A stretch of 64,000 nt of DNA from UBA6623 sp965238125. GTDB taxonomy: Bacteria > Acidobacteriota > Terriglobia > Bryobacterales > UBA6623. Position 1 is the stretch's first letter, and every line of letters starts with the position of its first letter. The DNA lies in assembly GCA_965238125.1 (NCBI GenBank), contig OZ250179.1:3596001-3660000 (forward strand), written 5' to 3'. The notes under the pieces were generated by a model that was given only the letters and a program-made list of their open reading frames with translations, made no database searches and was not told the DNA's origin. The position numbers and the translations under genes are program-made. Of this stretch, positions 19,128 to 28,762 are shown in pieces.

Positions 19128-19498
19128 GAGGCAAGTGCCTCGCCACTTCACGGATCCAGCGATGGCGTCGCGGAACACCCCGACCACTCGGGGCATCCGC
19201 CGCTTTGTCGACGGATCTGGCCCCGCCTCGTAGATCTCGCGTTGAACCCTCAGGGCTAGTCGGTGTTTCAGCAAGCCACTAGATGTTGGGGAGGCGGTCA
19301 TCCAGCGCTTTCTACAGATCGCGTGCGCGGCGGATGTGGGTGTAAGACGAGCGATTTCGCGTGGAGGTGGTGATCCGGTCCACCCCATTACGGAAGGCGT
19401 GATCGACTTCACAACCGCCGACGAACAACATACTCCTGTCATCTACGACGAGAGCAAGGTCCCTCGCATCCTCAACAGCCGTATGGACAACGGTACCG
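19128..19498. other. Left edge of the accessory island, no supported gene
   Basis: This 371-bp stretch separates the DUF1501 gene from the Calx-beta frame. A plus-strand frame from 19336 reads EGVIDFTTADEQHTPVIYDE before running out of frame with the repeat region, and the antisense strand is also open. I recognise neither, and there is no clear ribosome binding site. It may be the tail of a broken gene. I found no copy of the tRNA-Arg 3' end here that would mark an attachment site. Confidence 0.4.
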
Positions 19499-22400
19499 TT
19501 GTGGCTGGCAGGTTGGGTGCGGGTCCTGACGGCCTTTGCGTTCGGCTCGACGGGCCTGGCGAACGGCACGGCAACGCTGACGATCATCGACGACGACGCC
19601 GCGTCGGCGATCACGCTGAGCGTGAGCCCGGAGTGGGTGGCCGAGACCGCGGGCGCGACGACGGTCACGGTGACCGCGGGGCTGGACGCGGGGACGCGGC
19701 CCACGGCGACCGAGGTGACGGTGAGCCGGACGGGCGGGACGGCGACCTCCGGGACGGACTACGCGGCGGTGGACGCCTTCACGGTGACGATCCCGGCCGA
19801 GCAGACCAGCGGGACGGCGACCTTCACGCTCACGCCGACGGACGACAGCGCGGCGGACGGTGCCGAGACGGTGATCCTGAGCGGCAGCGCGACGGGCCTG
19901 ACGACAGGCACGGCGACGCTGACGATCACCGACGACGATTCGGTGCCGACGAACATCCTGCTGAGCGTGAGCCAGGAGATCGTGGCCGAGACCGCGGGCG
20001 CGACGACGGTCACGGTGACCGCGGCGCTGGACGCGGGGACGCGGAACACGGCGACCAACGTGCTGGTCCTCCCGACGCGCGGGACGGCAACCTCGGGGAC
20101 GGACTACGCGGTGTTCTCCGTCACGGTGACGATCCCGGCCGAGCAGGAGAGCGCAACGGCGACCTTCACGTTCACGCCGACGGACGACAGTCTGCGGGAG
20201 GCCCCCGAGACGGTGATCCTGGGCGCCGGAGTGCTGGGAGAGGCCAGCCTGGCGGACTGGACAGACACGGCAACGCTGACGATCACCGACGACGACGCCG
20301 CGGCGCTGGTCACGCTGAGCGCGAGCCCGGGGGGCGTGTGGGAGCACCTGGGCGCGAAGACGGTGACGGTGACCGCGGCGCTGGAGGAGGCGCGGGCCAC
20401 GGCGACCACGGTGAGGGTGAGCCGGACGGGCGGGACGGCAATCTCGGGGACGGACTACGCGGCGGTGCAGGACTTCACGGTGACGATCCCGGCCGAGCAG
20501 ACCAGCGGGACGGCGACCTTCACGTTCACGCCGACGGACAACAGCGCGGAGGAGCCTACCAAGACGGTGATCCTGGGCGAGCGCGTGCGGGGCCGGACGT
20601 TGAACACGGTGCCCGCGAGACTCGGGATCCGCGACGACGAATCGACGCGGAGGGCCATCGTGCTGCGGGTGAGCCCGCAGAGCGTGGAGGAGCACGCGGG
20701 CGCGACGACGGTGACGGTGACGGCAATCCTTGCGGATGAGTCCCAGGACCTCGGGGGGCGGGACTACTTGGAAAGAAGCTCGCGGCCCTTCGCGACCGAG
20801 GTGACGGTGAGCCGGACGGGCGGGACGGCAACGTCGGGGACGGACTACGAGGCGGTGGAGAACTTCACGCTGACGATCCCGGCTCGGGGGGAGAGCGCGA
20901 CGGCGACCTTCACGTTCACGCCGACAGACGACGACGCGCAGGAGGGCAACGAGACGGTGATCCTGAGCGCGAGCGGGGAGGCGCTGATCTTCCGCAGTGC
21001 CGTGGCGCAGGCCTTCCGCAGCGCGACGCTGACCATCGCCGACGACGACACCTACGTCAACGCCAACTGGCCCCTCAACCCCCCCGGCCTCGCCACCGGC
21101 GACAGGTTCCGGCTCCTGTTCGTCACCGCCGAGGGCCGCGCCCCGACCTCCTGGGGCATCAGCGGCTACAACACCTACGTTCAGCGCCAGGCCGACACGG
21201 ACAGCGTCCACGACGCCATCCGGGCCCACAGCTCGCACTTCCGCGTCCTCGGCAGCGCCGATGGCCTCGGCACCTTGTACGACCGGGACTTCTACACCTC
21301 GACCGACGCGCGCGACAACACCTGGACCACCTACACCGCCGACCACAAGGGCGTCCCGATCTACTGGCTCGGCGGCAACAAGGTCGCCGACGACTACGAA
21401 GACTTCTACGACGGGGGCTGGGACGACGAGGCCAACCCCACGGACGGCTCCGGCCAGGTGATCTCCGCCGAGGAGGTCTGGACCGGTAGCAACAGCGACG
21501 GGACGGCGAGGCACGAAGACGCTAACAGCGACGGTAACTTCTACACATACTGGAGATTAGGCGACTCGACTGTCGGTTACGGAGTGCTCAATGGCGACGG
21601 TGCCGGCGGCCCCATCAGTGGGGGAATCGACGACGACACCAATACCGACAAGGGCTACTACGCCCTCTCCGGGGTGTTCAGGGTAGGCACGACGACGGTC
21701 GACCCGACGGGGATCGCGCTGAGCGTGAGTCCGGCGAGCGTGGCCGAGGATGGGGGCGCGACGACGGTCGCGGTGACGGCGACGCTGGACGCGGGGACGC
21801 GGACCACGGCGACCGAGGTGACGGTGAGCCGGACCGGCGGGACGGCGACCTCGGGGACGGACTACGAGGCGGTGGAGAACTTCACGGTGACGATCCCGGC
21901 CAACCATCTCAGCGGGACGGCGACCTTCACGTTGACGCCGACGGACGACGACGTGGTGGAGAGCGCCGACGAGACGGTGATCCTGAGCGGGAGCGCGGCG
22001 GGCCTGACGGGAGGCACGGCGACCCTGACGATCACCGACGACGACAAGCTCAAGCCGGTGTTCCCGGACTCCGCGAGAGCGCGGAGCGTTGCGGAGAACA
22101 CGGTCGGGAACGTGGGGGCTCCCGTGACGGCGACCAACCCGAACAACGAGCCTATGTCCTACACGCTGGGGGGGACGGACGTGTCGTTCTTCAGCTTCGT
22201 GACGGAGAGCGGACAGATCCTGACCAGTTCGGCGCTCGACCACGAGGTCGATGACACCTACGAGGTCACGGTCGAGGCGCAGACCCCCAACGGCCAAAGC
22301 GCCACGGTCCCGGTGACGATCACGGTGACGGACGTCGACGAGCCGCCGGAGACGCCGGCGCCGCCGACGGTAAGGGGGTTAGCGGCCGACAGCGTGCAGG

Positions 22401-25400
22401 TGAGCTGGACCGCTCCGGAGAACACCGGCCCGGCCATCACCGACTACGACGTGCGGTACCAGGCGGACGGCAGCGAGTCCTGGATCGAGTTGGACCACGC
22501 CGGGACCGGCCTGTCCACCACCGTCACCGGCCTGGCCGCCGGCACGTACGCCGCGCAGGTGCGGGCGACGAATCCGGAGGGCACCAGCGGCTGGTCGCCT
22601 TCGGGAACGGGGACGACGAGCGTCTTGCCGACACAGGTTCCCAGCGACTGGAGCCTGGCCCCGTCGGGCCTGGCGGCCGGCGACACCTTCCGGCTGCTGT
22701 TCCACTCCTCGGGCACGCGCGATGCCACGTCGACCGACATCGGGGACTACAACACGTTCGTTCAGGGCGCCGCCGCTGCCGGCCATGCCGACATCCAGGC
22801 CTACAGCGCGGGGTTCCGCGCCGTCGCCAGCACCGCCGACGTCGACGCCCGCGCCAACACCGGCACGGTCTACGCAGACGACGACACGGGCCCGCCCATC
22901 TACTGGCTGGGCGGCGCCCAGCTCGCCGACGACTACGAGGACTTCTACGACGGAACGTGGGACGAGGTGGCGACCGGCCGGGACGAGGCGGGGGCCAGCG
23001 TCAGCTTTCCTCAGTACGACTCGGACAACACGGTCTGGACCGGGAGCGAGCGCGACGGGACCGAAGCGATGGGTTCCAACGACAGTTCGAGGGCTCTCGG
23101 CACCGACAATCCGGTAGTCGGACTCCTGAATTTCCCCTTTATCGACAGCTACGGCCCCCTGGACGGCGACCGTAACGACCAAAAGGACAACCTGAATCCG
23201 CTCTACGGGCTCTCCGAGGTCTTCCAGATCGGCTCCGTCGCGGCCACGAACACCTCGACGGCGCTGGAGCTGAGCGTGAGCCCTGAGAGCGTGGCGGAGG
23301 ACGCGGGGCCGACGACGGTGACGGTGACGGCGGCGCTGGACGGGGCCGCGCGGACGACGGCGACCACGGTGACAGTGAGCGATGGGGGCACGGGGACGGC
23401 GACGTCGGCGACGGACTACCAGGCGGTGAACAACTTCACGCTGACGATCCCGGCCAACCAGACCAGCGGCACGGGGACGTTCACGTTCACACCGACCAAC
23501 GACAGCGCGGCCGAAAGCGCCGAGACGGTGATCCTGAGCGGGAGCGCGACGGGGCTGACGGGGGATACGGCGACGCTGACGATTACCGACGACGACACCT
23601 CGACGGCGATCGAGCTGAGCGTGAGCCCTGAGAGCGTGGCGGAGGACGCGGGCGCGACGACGGTGACGGTGACGGCGGCGCTGGACGGGGCCGCGCGGAC
23701 GACGGCGACCACGGTGACGGTGAGCGATGGGGGCACGGGGACAGCGACGTCGGCGACGGACTACCAGGCGGTGAACAACTTCACGCTGACGATCCCGGCC
23801 AACCAGACCAGCGGCACGGGGACGTTCACCTTCACGCCGACCAACGACAGCGCGGCCGAAAGCGCCGAGACGGTGATCCTGAGCGGGAGCGCGACGGGCC
23901 TGGAGACCGGCACGGCGACGCTGACGATTACCGACGACGACACCTCGACGGCGATCGAGCTGAGCGTGAGCCCTGAGAGCGTGGCGGAGGACGCGGGCGC
24001 GACGACGGTGACGGTGACGGCAGCGCTGGACGGGGCCGCGCGGACGACGGCGACCACGGTGACGGTGAGCGATGGGGGCACGGGGACAGCGACGTCGGCG
24101 ACGGACTACCAGGCGGTGAACAACTTCACGCTGACGATCCCGGCGAACCAGACGAGCGGGACGGGGACGTTCACGTTCACACCGACCAACGACAGCGCGG
24201 CGGAGAGCAGCGAGACGGTGATCCTGAGCGGGAGCGCGACCGGCCTGGAGACCGGCACGGCGACGCTGACCATTACCGACGACGACACCTCGACGGCGAT
24301 CGAGCTGAGCGTGAGCCCGTCGAGCGTGGCCGAGGACGCGGGGCCGACGACGGTGACGGTGACGGCGGCGCTGGACGGGGCTGCGCGGACGACGGCGACC
24401 ACGGTGACAGTGAGCGATGGGGGCACGGGGACGGCGACGTCGGCGACGGACTACCAGGCGGTGAACAACTTCACGCTGACGATCCCGGCGAACCAGACGA
24501 GCGGGACGGGGACGTTCACGTTCACGCCGACCAACGACAGCGCGGCCGAAAGCGCCGAGACGGTGATCCTGAGCGGGAGCGCGACGGGGCTGACGGGGGA
24601 TACGGCGACGCTGACGATTACCGACGACGACACCTCGACGGCGCTGGAGCTGAGCGTGAGCCCGGAGAGCGTGGCCGAGGACGCGGGCGGGACGACGGTC
24701 ACGGTGACGGCAGCGCTGGACGGGGCCGCGCGGACGACGGCGACCACGGTGACAGTGAGCGATGGGGGCACGGGGACGGCGACGTCGGCGACGGACTACC
24801 AGGCGGTGAACAACTTCACGTTGACGATCCCGGCGAACCAGACCAGCGGGACAGGGACCTTCACCTTCACCCCGACCAACGACAGCGCGGCGGAGACCAG
24901 CGAGACGGTGATCCTGAGCGGGAGCGCGACGGGCCTGGAGACCGGCACGGCGACGCTGACGATCACCGACGACGACACCTCGACGGCGCTGGAGCTGAGC
25001 GTGAGCCCGTCGAGCGTGGCCGAGGACGCGGGGCCGACGACGGTGACGGTGACGGCGGCGCTGGACGGGGCCGCGCGGACCACGGCGACCACGGTGACAG
25101 TGAGCGATGGGGGCACGGGGACGGCGACGTCGGTGACGGACTACCAGGCGGTGAACAACTTCACGCTGACGATCCCGGCCAACCAGACGAGTGGGACGGG
25201 GACGTTCACGTTCACACCGACCAACGACAGCGCGGCGGAGAGCAGCGAGACGGTGATCCTGAGCGGAAGCGCGACGGGCCTGGAGACCGGCACGGCGACG
25301 CTGACGATCACCGACGACGACACCTCGACGGCGCTGGAGCTGAGCGTGAGCTCGTCGAGCGTGGCCGAGGACGCGGGGCCGACGACGGTGACGGCGGCGC

Positions 25401-26356
25401 TGGACGGGGCCGCGCGGACCACGGCGACCACGGTGACGGTGAGCGATGGGGGCACGGGGACGGCGACGTCGGCGACGGACTACCAGGCGGTGAACAACTT
25501 CACGTTGACGATCCCGGCGAACCAGACGAGCGGGACAGGGACGTTCACGTTCACGCCGACCAACGACAGCGCGGCGGAGAGCAGCGAGACAGTGATCCTG
25601 AGCGGGAGCGCGACGGGCCTGGAGACCGGCATGGTGACGCTGACGATCACCGACGACGACACCTCGACGGCGCTGGAGCTGAGCGTGAGCCCGGAGAGCG
25701 TGGCCGAGGACGCGGGGCCGACGACGGTCACGGTGACGGCAGCGCTGGACGGGGCCGCGCGGACCACGGCGACCACGGTGACGGTGAGCGACGGGGGCAC
25801 AGGGACGGCGACGTCGGCGACGGACTACACGGCGGTGAACAACTTCACGTTGACGATCCCGGCCAACCAGACGAGCGGGACGGGGACGTTCACGTTCACG
25901 CCGACCAACGACAGCGCGGCGGAGAGTGCCGAGACAGTGATCCTGAGCGGAAGCGCGACGGGCCTGGAGACCGGCACGGCGACGCTGACGATCACCGACG
26001 ACGACACCTCGACGGCGCTGGAGCTGAGCGTGAGCCGTGGCCGCAGTCGCGGCGGTGGGAACAACCGGGGCAGCCGCCCATTTGCCGGGATCGTAGCGGG
26101 CGCGACGCGGCCAAGGCGGACGCGAAGAAGCCGAAGGATGCGGAGATCAAGTACACATGGGGAGGGGCAGCGAAGGAGGCGCAGAAGCCGAAGGCAGCGA
26201 AAAAGCCGGAGGCGGCGGCGAAGGCGGCGGAGCCGCAGCCGGACGACAAGACGCCGGACCCCGCAGCCGAGAGCAACCAGGCCGCTACCTCCATTCCCCC
26301 GGCTACCGGAGGGACGGCCCCGATCTCGCAGCATCTGCCGCCGCTCTTTGAATTGA
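19499..26356 (+). CDS. Giant Calx-beta / cadherin-like / FN3 repeat protein, both ends abnormal
   Basis: A 2285-codon frame encodes about 14 Calx-beta domains (TATLTITDDD endings), two related ~200-residue domains (GDRFRLLF...YNTYVQ...PIYWLGG...DDYEDFYDG, near residues 520-735 and 1040-1250), one cadherin-like domain (ARSVAENTVGNVGAPVTATN) and one FN3 domain (PPTVRGLAADSVQVSWTAPE). The last eight Calx-beta units are nearly identical 345-bp repeats. Such proteins are usually secreted calcium-binding adhesins. Here there is no signal peptide: the TTG start lies at the tail of a domain, and the C terminus after about 26036 is out-of-frame coupling-protein sequence. The frame is therefore an internal fragment, produced by rearrangement or by misassembly. 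Codon use (acg, gcg, gtg) differs from the neighbours. Confidence 0.75.
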   Translation: MWLAGWVRVLTAFAFGSTGLANGTATLTIIDDDAASAITLSVSPEWVAETAGATTVTVTAGLDAGTRPTATEVTVSRTGGTATSGTDYAAVDAFTVTIPAEQTSGTATFTLTPTDDSAADGAETVILSGSATGLTTGTATLTITDDDSVPTNILLSVSQEIVAETAGATTVTVTAALDAGTRNTATNVLVLPTRGTATSGTDYAVFSVTVTIPAEQESATATFTFTPTDDSLREAPETVILGAGVLGEASLADWTDTATLTITDDDAAALVTLSASPGGVWEHLGAKTVTVTAALEEARATATTVRVSRTGGTAISGTDYAAVQDFTVTIPAEQTSGTATFTFTPTDNSAEEPTKTVILGERVRGRTLNTVPARLGIRDDESTRRAIVLRVSPQSVEEHAGATTVTVTAILADESQDLGGRDYLERSSRPFATEVTVSRTGGTATSGTDYEAVENFTLTIPARGESATATFTFTPTDDDAQEGNETVILSASGEALIFRSAVAQAFRSATLTIADDDTYVNANWPLNPPGLATGDRFRLLFVTAEGRAPTSWGISGYNTYVQRQADTDSVHDAIRAHSSHFRVLGSADGLGTLYDRDFYTSTDARDNTWTTYTADHKGVPIYWLGGNKVADDYEDFYDGGWDDEANPTDGSGQVISAEEVWTGSNSDGTARHEDANSDGNFYTYWRLGDSTVGYGVLNGDGAGGPISGGIDDDTNTDKGYYALSGVFRVGTTTVDPTGIALSVSPASVAEDGGATTVAVTATLDAGTRTTATEVTVSRTGGTATSGTDYEAVENFTVTIPANHLSGTATFTLTPTDDDVVESADETVILSGSAAGLTGGTATLTITDDDKLKPVFPDSARARSVAENTVGNVGAPVTATNPNNEPMSYTLGGTDVSFFSFVTESGQILTSSALDHEVDDTYEVTVEAQTPNGQSATVPVTITVTDVDEPPETPAPPTVRGLAADSVQVSWTAPENTGPAITDYDVRYQADGSESWIELDHAGTGLSTTVTGLAAGTYAAQVRATNPEGTSGWSPSGTGTTSVLPTQVPSDWSLAPSGLAAGDTFRLLFHSSGTRDATSTDIGDYNTFVQGAAAAGHADIQAYSAGFRAVASTADVDARANTGTVYADDDTGPPIYWLGGAQLADDYEDFYDGTWDEVATGRDEAGASVSFPQYDSDNTVWTGSERDGTEAMGSNDSSRALGTDNPVVGLLNFPFIDSYGPLDGDRNDQKDNLNPLYGLSEVFQIGSVAATNTSTALELSVSPESVAEDAGPTTVTVTAALDGAARTTATTVTVSDGGTGTATSATDYQAVNNFTLTIPANQTSGTGTFTFTPTNDSAAESAETVILSGSATGLTGDTATLTITDDDTSTAIELSVSPESVAEDAGATTVTVTAALDGAARTTATTVTVSDGGTGTATSATDYQAVNNFTLTIPANQTSGTGTFTFTPTNDSAAESAETVILSGSATGLETGTATLTITDDDTSTAIELSVSPESVAEDAGATTVTVTAALDGAARTTATTVTVSDGGTGTATSATDYQAVNNFTLTIPANQTSGTGTFTFTPTNDSAAESSETVILSGSATGLETGTATLTITDDDTSTAIELSVSPSSVAEDAGPTTVTVTAALDGAARTTATTVTVSDGGTGTATSATDYQAVNNFTLTIPANQTSGTGTFTFTPTNDSAAESAETVILSGSATGLTGDTATLTITDDDTSTALELSVSPESVAEDAGGTTVTVTAALDGAARTTATTVTVSDGGTGTATSATDYQAVNNFTLTIPANQTSGTGTFTFTPTNDSAAETSETVILSGSATGLETGTATLTITDDDTSTALELSVSPSSVAEDAGPTTVTVTAALDGAARTTATTVTVSDGGTGTATSVTDYQAVNNFTLTIPANQTSGTGTFTFTPTNDSAAESSETVILSGSATGLETGTATLTITDDDTSTALELSVSSSSVAEDAGPTTVTAALDGAARTTATTVTVSDGGTGTATSATDYQAVNNFTLTIPANQTSGTGTFTFTPTNDSAAESSETVILSGSATGLETGMVTLTITDDDTSTALELSVSPESVAEDAGPTTVTVTAALDGAARTTATTVTVSDGGTGTATSATDYTAVNNFTLTIPANQTSGTGTFTFTPTNDSAAESAETVILSGSATGLETGTATLTITDDDTSTALELSVSRGRSRGGGNNRGSRPFAGIVAGATRPRRTRRSRRMRRSSTHGEGQRRRRRSRRQRKSRRRRRRRRSRSRTTRRRTPQPRATRPLPPFPRLPEGRPRSRSICRRSLN
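23261..26036 (+). repeat. Eight tandem 345-bp Calx-beta repeats
   Basis: Units start at 23261, 23606, 23951, 24296, 24641, 24986, 25331 and 25670, each 345 bp except the seventh, which is 339 bp because two codons (VT) are missing. A partial ninth unit ends at about 26036. Differences between units are few and mostly synonymous, such as gac/gat or SPE/SPS at the same site, which suggests recent amplification or gene conversion. Confidence 0.92.
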
Positions 26357-27066
26357 TCGAGCAGGGCAAGGTGCTGGCCTTGAATATGCCCGCCGGTATC
26401 AACCCGGCGCTGGCCCGCGCCGTGGGCGTGATGCTCAAGAACGCGTGGCTACAGGCGCTTCTCATGCGACCGGCCAAGATGAAGGCGAAGCCGGGCAGCT
26501 ACTTCCGGCCCGCCGTCTTTATCTGTGACGAATATCAAGCCTTCGCTTCGGTGGGCGAGGATGACCCATCAGGCGATGAAAAATCCTTTGCGCTGACCCG
26601 GCAATGCCGCTGCATCCCGATTGTCGCCACACAATCTATTTCCTCGTTGCGGGCCGTGTTGGGAAGCTCGGAAGCGTGGCGCTCGCTGTTGCAGACGCTC
26701 CGCACTCGCATCTTCCTATCGCTGAGTGATGACGCATCCGCCAAGATTGCGTCTGAGTTGTGCGGCCAGGTGGCGAAGATCAAGGAATCCTACACCATCA
26801 GCGAGACCTCCAAACGCTCGGAAGTCTCCCCGCTCTCAGGCCGCGCCGGAGGCGGAGGCGGGAGCATGGGCGCGACCAAATCATTCCGGGAGCAACGCGA
26901 GGCCGTGTTTCACCCGCGAGACTTCGCCTTGCTCTCAAACTGTCAAGCAATCTGTCTGCCCTATGACGGGGCGCAGTCGCTTGAGCCGCGCCGCGTCTAC
27001 CTGAAACCGCACTATCTACCAGCCGAACACTCCTATTGGAGAGCGAAGGAGGCGGGCCAAATATGA
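26036..27066 (+). pseudogene. Conjugative coupling protein (TraD/TraG/VirD4-like), C-terminal part only
   Basis: One frame from about 26036 to the stop at 27064-27066 encodes an Ala/Lys/Pro-rich linker (KKPEAAAKAAEPQPDDKTPD) followed by a type IV coupling ATPase C terminus. FRPAVFICDEYQAFA is the Walker B region and PIVATQSISSL and LQTLRTRIFLSLSDD are family segments. Coupling proteins deliver DNA to the conjugation channel. The N-terminal membrane segments and Walker A loop are missing because the Calx-beta array replaces them. Its stop overlaps the trbB start as ATGA, so the original operon order survives. The TTG at 26353 could start a short product, but that would be inactive. Confidence 0.8.
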
Positions 27067-28028
27067 GCGCCGCGAGCGGACTGGAACATCTCAAACCGTT
27101 TCTACCGGGTTTGGAGAGTGCCCTGGAAGATTCCGAAGTCAGCGAGATCATGATTAACGGCCCCGGTAATGTGTGGGTCGAGCGGGCCGGGCGGCTGGCC
27201 GCACACGCCGCGCCGGACCTGGACGAAGCGGCGCTGTTACGGGCCGCTATCCACATCGCCCGTCCTTTGGGACTGGACCCGGCAACCTCCCCCATTGTCG
27301 ATGCCCGGCTCGATGACGGATCGCGGGTTGCTATCTGCGTTCCGCCCGCCAGTCCTCAAGTCGCTATCACCGTGCGGCGCTTTGGCAAACGCTCCTTCTC
27401 AGCGGATGATCTCGTGAAGCAAGGCGCACTCCCCGAAAACGTGCGGAGAGAAGCCGAGCGGGTGTTGCGGTCCCGGCGCAACATCCTGGTTTCAGGCGGA
27501 ACCGGATCGGGCAAGACCACGTTGCTCAATGCCCTCATCGAACTTCTCCCCGATGACGAGCGGATAGTTGCCATCGAGGACACCTTGGAGCTTCGCATCG
27601 AGCGGGCCAACTGCGTCCGCTTCGAGGCTCGCGGGTTGCAGGAAGGAGCGGTGACGATCCGCGACCTGGTGCGCCACGCGCTACGCCACCGCCCGGATCA
27701 CATCGTCGTGGGCGAGGTTCGCGGCGGAGAGGCGGCGGACCTACTGCAAGCCCTCAACACCGGCCACGGAGGGTCGCTGACGACCGTACACGCCAACAAC
27801 GCCGAGAGCGCCTTGTCCCGGATCGCCAGTTGCGCCATGCAGGGTAGCGGAGAGCTACCGTGGGAAGTCACCTGTAGGGGCGTGGTGGACGGTATCGCCA
27901 TGGTGATCCACATGACGCGCCACGAAGGGCGGCGATTCGCCGAAGAAGCGGTTTTCGTCAAAGGCTACGAAGCCGCCGAGAACCGCTGGCTCATCCAGCC
28001 GATCTGGAGGGAACACGATGCAGGATGA
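27063..28028 (+). CDS. trbB: Conjugal transfer ATPase TrbB (VirB11/CpaF superfamily)
   Basis: The 321-residue protein is a hexameric secretion ATPase of the type IV machinery. Visible motifs are Walker A GGTGSGKT (145-152), the Asp-box segment AIEDTLELRIE (170-180), the Walker B-like HIVVGEVRGGEA (213-224) and the His box GHGGSLTTVHAN (234-245). It should energise pilus or substrate handling at the inner membrane. The ATG overlaps the coupling-protein stop (ATGA), showing translational coupling. Downstream trb genes are absent; a 54-codon gene and an ardC relic follow instead. The protein looks intact, but its machinery is not in the window, so it is probably a survivor of a decayed element. 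Confidence 0.88.
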   Translation: MSAASGLEHLKPFLPGLESALEDSEVSEIMINGPGNVWVERAGRLAAHAAPDLDEAALLRAAIHIARPLGLDPATSPIVDARLDDGSRVAICVPPASPQVAITVRRFGKRSFSADDLVKQGALPENVRREAERVLRSRRNILVSGGTGSGKTTLLNALIELLPDDERIVAIEDTLELRIERANCVRFEARGLQEGAVTIRDLVRHALRHRPDHIVVGEVRGGEAADLLQALNTGHGGSLTTVHANNAESALSRIASCAMQGSGELPWEVTCRGVVDGIAMVIHMTRHEGRRFAEEAVFVKGYEAAENRWLIQPIWREHDAG

Positions 28029-28182
28029 AGAAAAAATTATGCGGGTGGAGATCCTGGACGGGGACGAGGCGCTGGAAGTCCCGGCCTGGATCGCCCAGCA
28101 ATACGGCGTCTCCTCCGAGGAGGTGGGCGGCGAGGAGGAGATCCGGGAAGCCGTGGAAGACCCCTACACCCATGACTGGTAG
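28018..28182 (+). CDS. Small acidic hypothetical protein overlapping trbB
   Basis: A 54-codon frame begins with an ATG inside the last codons of trbB and ends at 28180-28182. The product (MQDEEKIMRVEILDGDEALE at the start, EDPYTHDW at the end) is strongly acidic. It has no recognisable domain. The tight overlap with trbB and with the ardC relic that follows (ATG at 28172) suggests a compact operon typical of conjugative elements. Function unknown. Confidence 0.5.
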   Translation: MQDEEKIMRVEILDGDEALEVPAWIAQQYGVSSEEVGGEEEIREAVEDPYTHDW

Positions 28183-28500
28183 AAAAAGCAAGGCCAGAGA
28201 GAACGACGAGGAATTCCACCGCCGCTTCGCCGATCAGATCATCGAGCAGAGGTTCTGGGTGAGAGCCAAGTCAAAATCTGTCACGTTGCCGGAGATCAAG
28301 CCTATTACCACCTGGGCAACGATGAGATTGTTCTTCCGGAGCGGGGACAGTTTCCGTCGGCGAACCATTACTACCAGACGGCGCTGCACGAGCTGGGCCA
28401 CAGCACGGGACACCCCGATCGGATGACCCGCGAGTCGTTGCTCGCGGGCTTGGATGGCGGGGTTCGGCTCGGAAGCCTACGCGAAGGACTCTCAGCACGG
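28172..28500 (+). pseudogene. ardC: Antirestriction protein ArdC-like, decayed
   Basis: The first 26 codons from 28172 read MTGRKSKARENDEEFHRRFA and DQIIEQ, the usual ArdC N terminus. They then jump to a later part in another frame: VAGDQAYYHLGNDEIVLPER and SANHYYQTALHELGHSTGHP, the zincin-like HExxH metallopeptidase motif (HELGH). A further one-base shift is needed to read FGSEAYAKD. Most of the middle domain is deleted. ArdC proteins protect incoming plasmid DNA from host restriction, which fits the conjugative context, but this copy cannot be functional. Confidence 0.75.
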
Positions 28501-28543
28501 AGCGCATCCCTAGGGGTTTTGTACGGAGAGCAAGGAGGGAAGG

Positions 28544-28762
28544 ATGAACATTGCCACAGAAGCGACGGAAGCCCCGATCACGGTGAGGGCAGCCGCCCGC
28601 TTCCTGGGCGTCAGCCCCTCGCTGGTGTATGCTTATGTCGAGCGAAAGCAGATTCCCCATTACCGCATGATGGGCCGCTCGATCCGCTTCCGACTGTCGG
28701 AGTTGGTCGAATGGCGTCAGCAATTTCATGTGAATGGAGGAATCGATGAACAAAACAGGTAG
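28544..28762 (+). CDS. xis: Excisionase-type helix-turn-helix protein
   Basis: The 72-residue protein is a MerR-like HTH_17 excisionase: ITVRAAARFLGVSPSLVYAY is the helix-turn-helix, and ERKQIPHYRMMGRSIRFRLS is the wing that normally follows. It probably binds DNA to direct integrase toward excision. A strong site (aaggaggg) precedes the ATG. It overlaps the start of the integrase gene by 17 bases, the common xis-int arrangement. Confidence 0.85.
   Translation: MNIATEATEAPITVRAAARFLGVSPSLVYAYVERKQIPHYRMMGRSIRFRLSELVEWRQQFHVNGGIDEQNR

Noticed and set aside
19128..19498. Possible tRNA-Arg attachment-site copy
   Set aside because: I looked for the ggattcgaaccgcc-like 3' end of the tRNA and found no convincing match.
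19472..21514. Minus-strand frame of 680 codons opposite the Calx-beta array
   Set aside because: It is a shadow of the repeat protein, made of Arg/Gly-rich sequence repeating with the repeat period.
23261..26036. CRISPR-like periodic repeat
   Set aside because: The period is 345 bp with no short repeat/spacer structure, and each unit encodes a protein domain.
23203..26334. Series of ~106-codon minus-strand frames spaced by 345 bp
   Set aside because: These are antisense translations of the tandem Calx-beta units, not genes.
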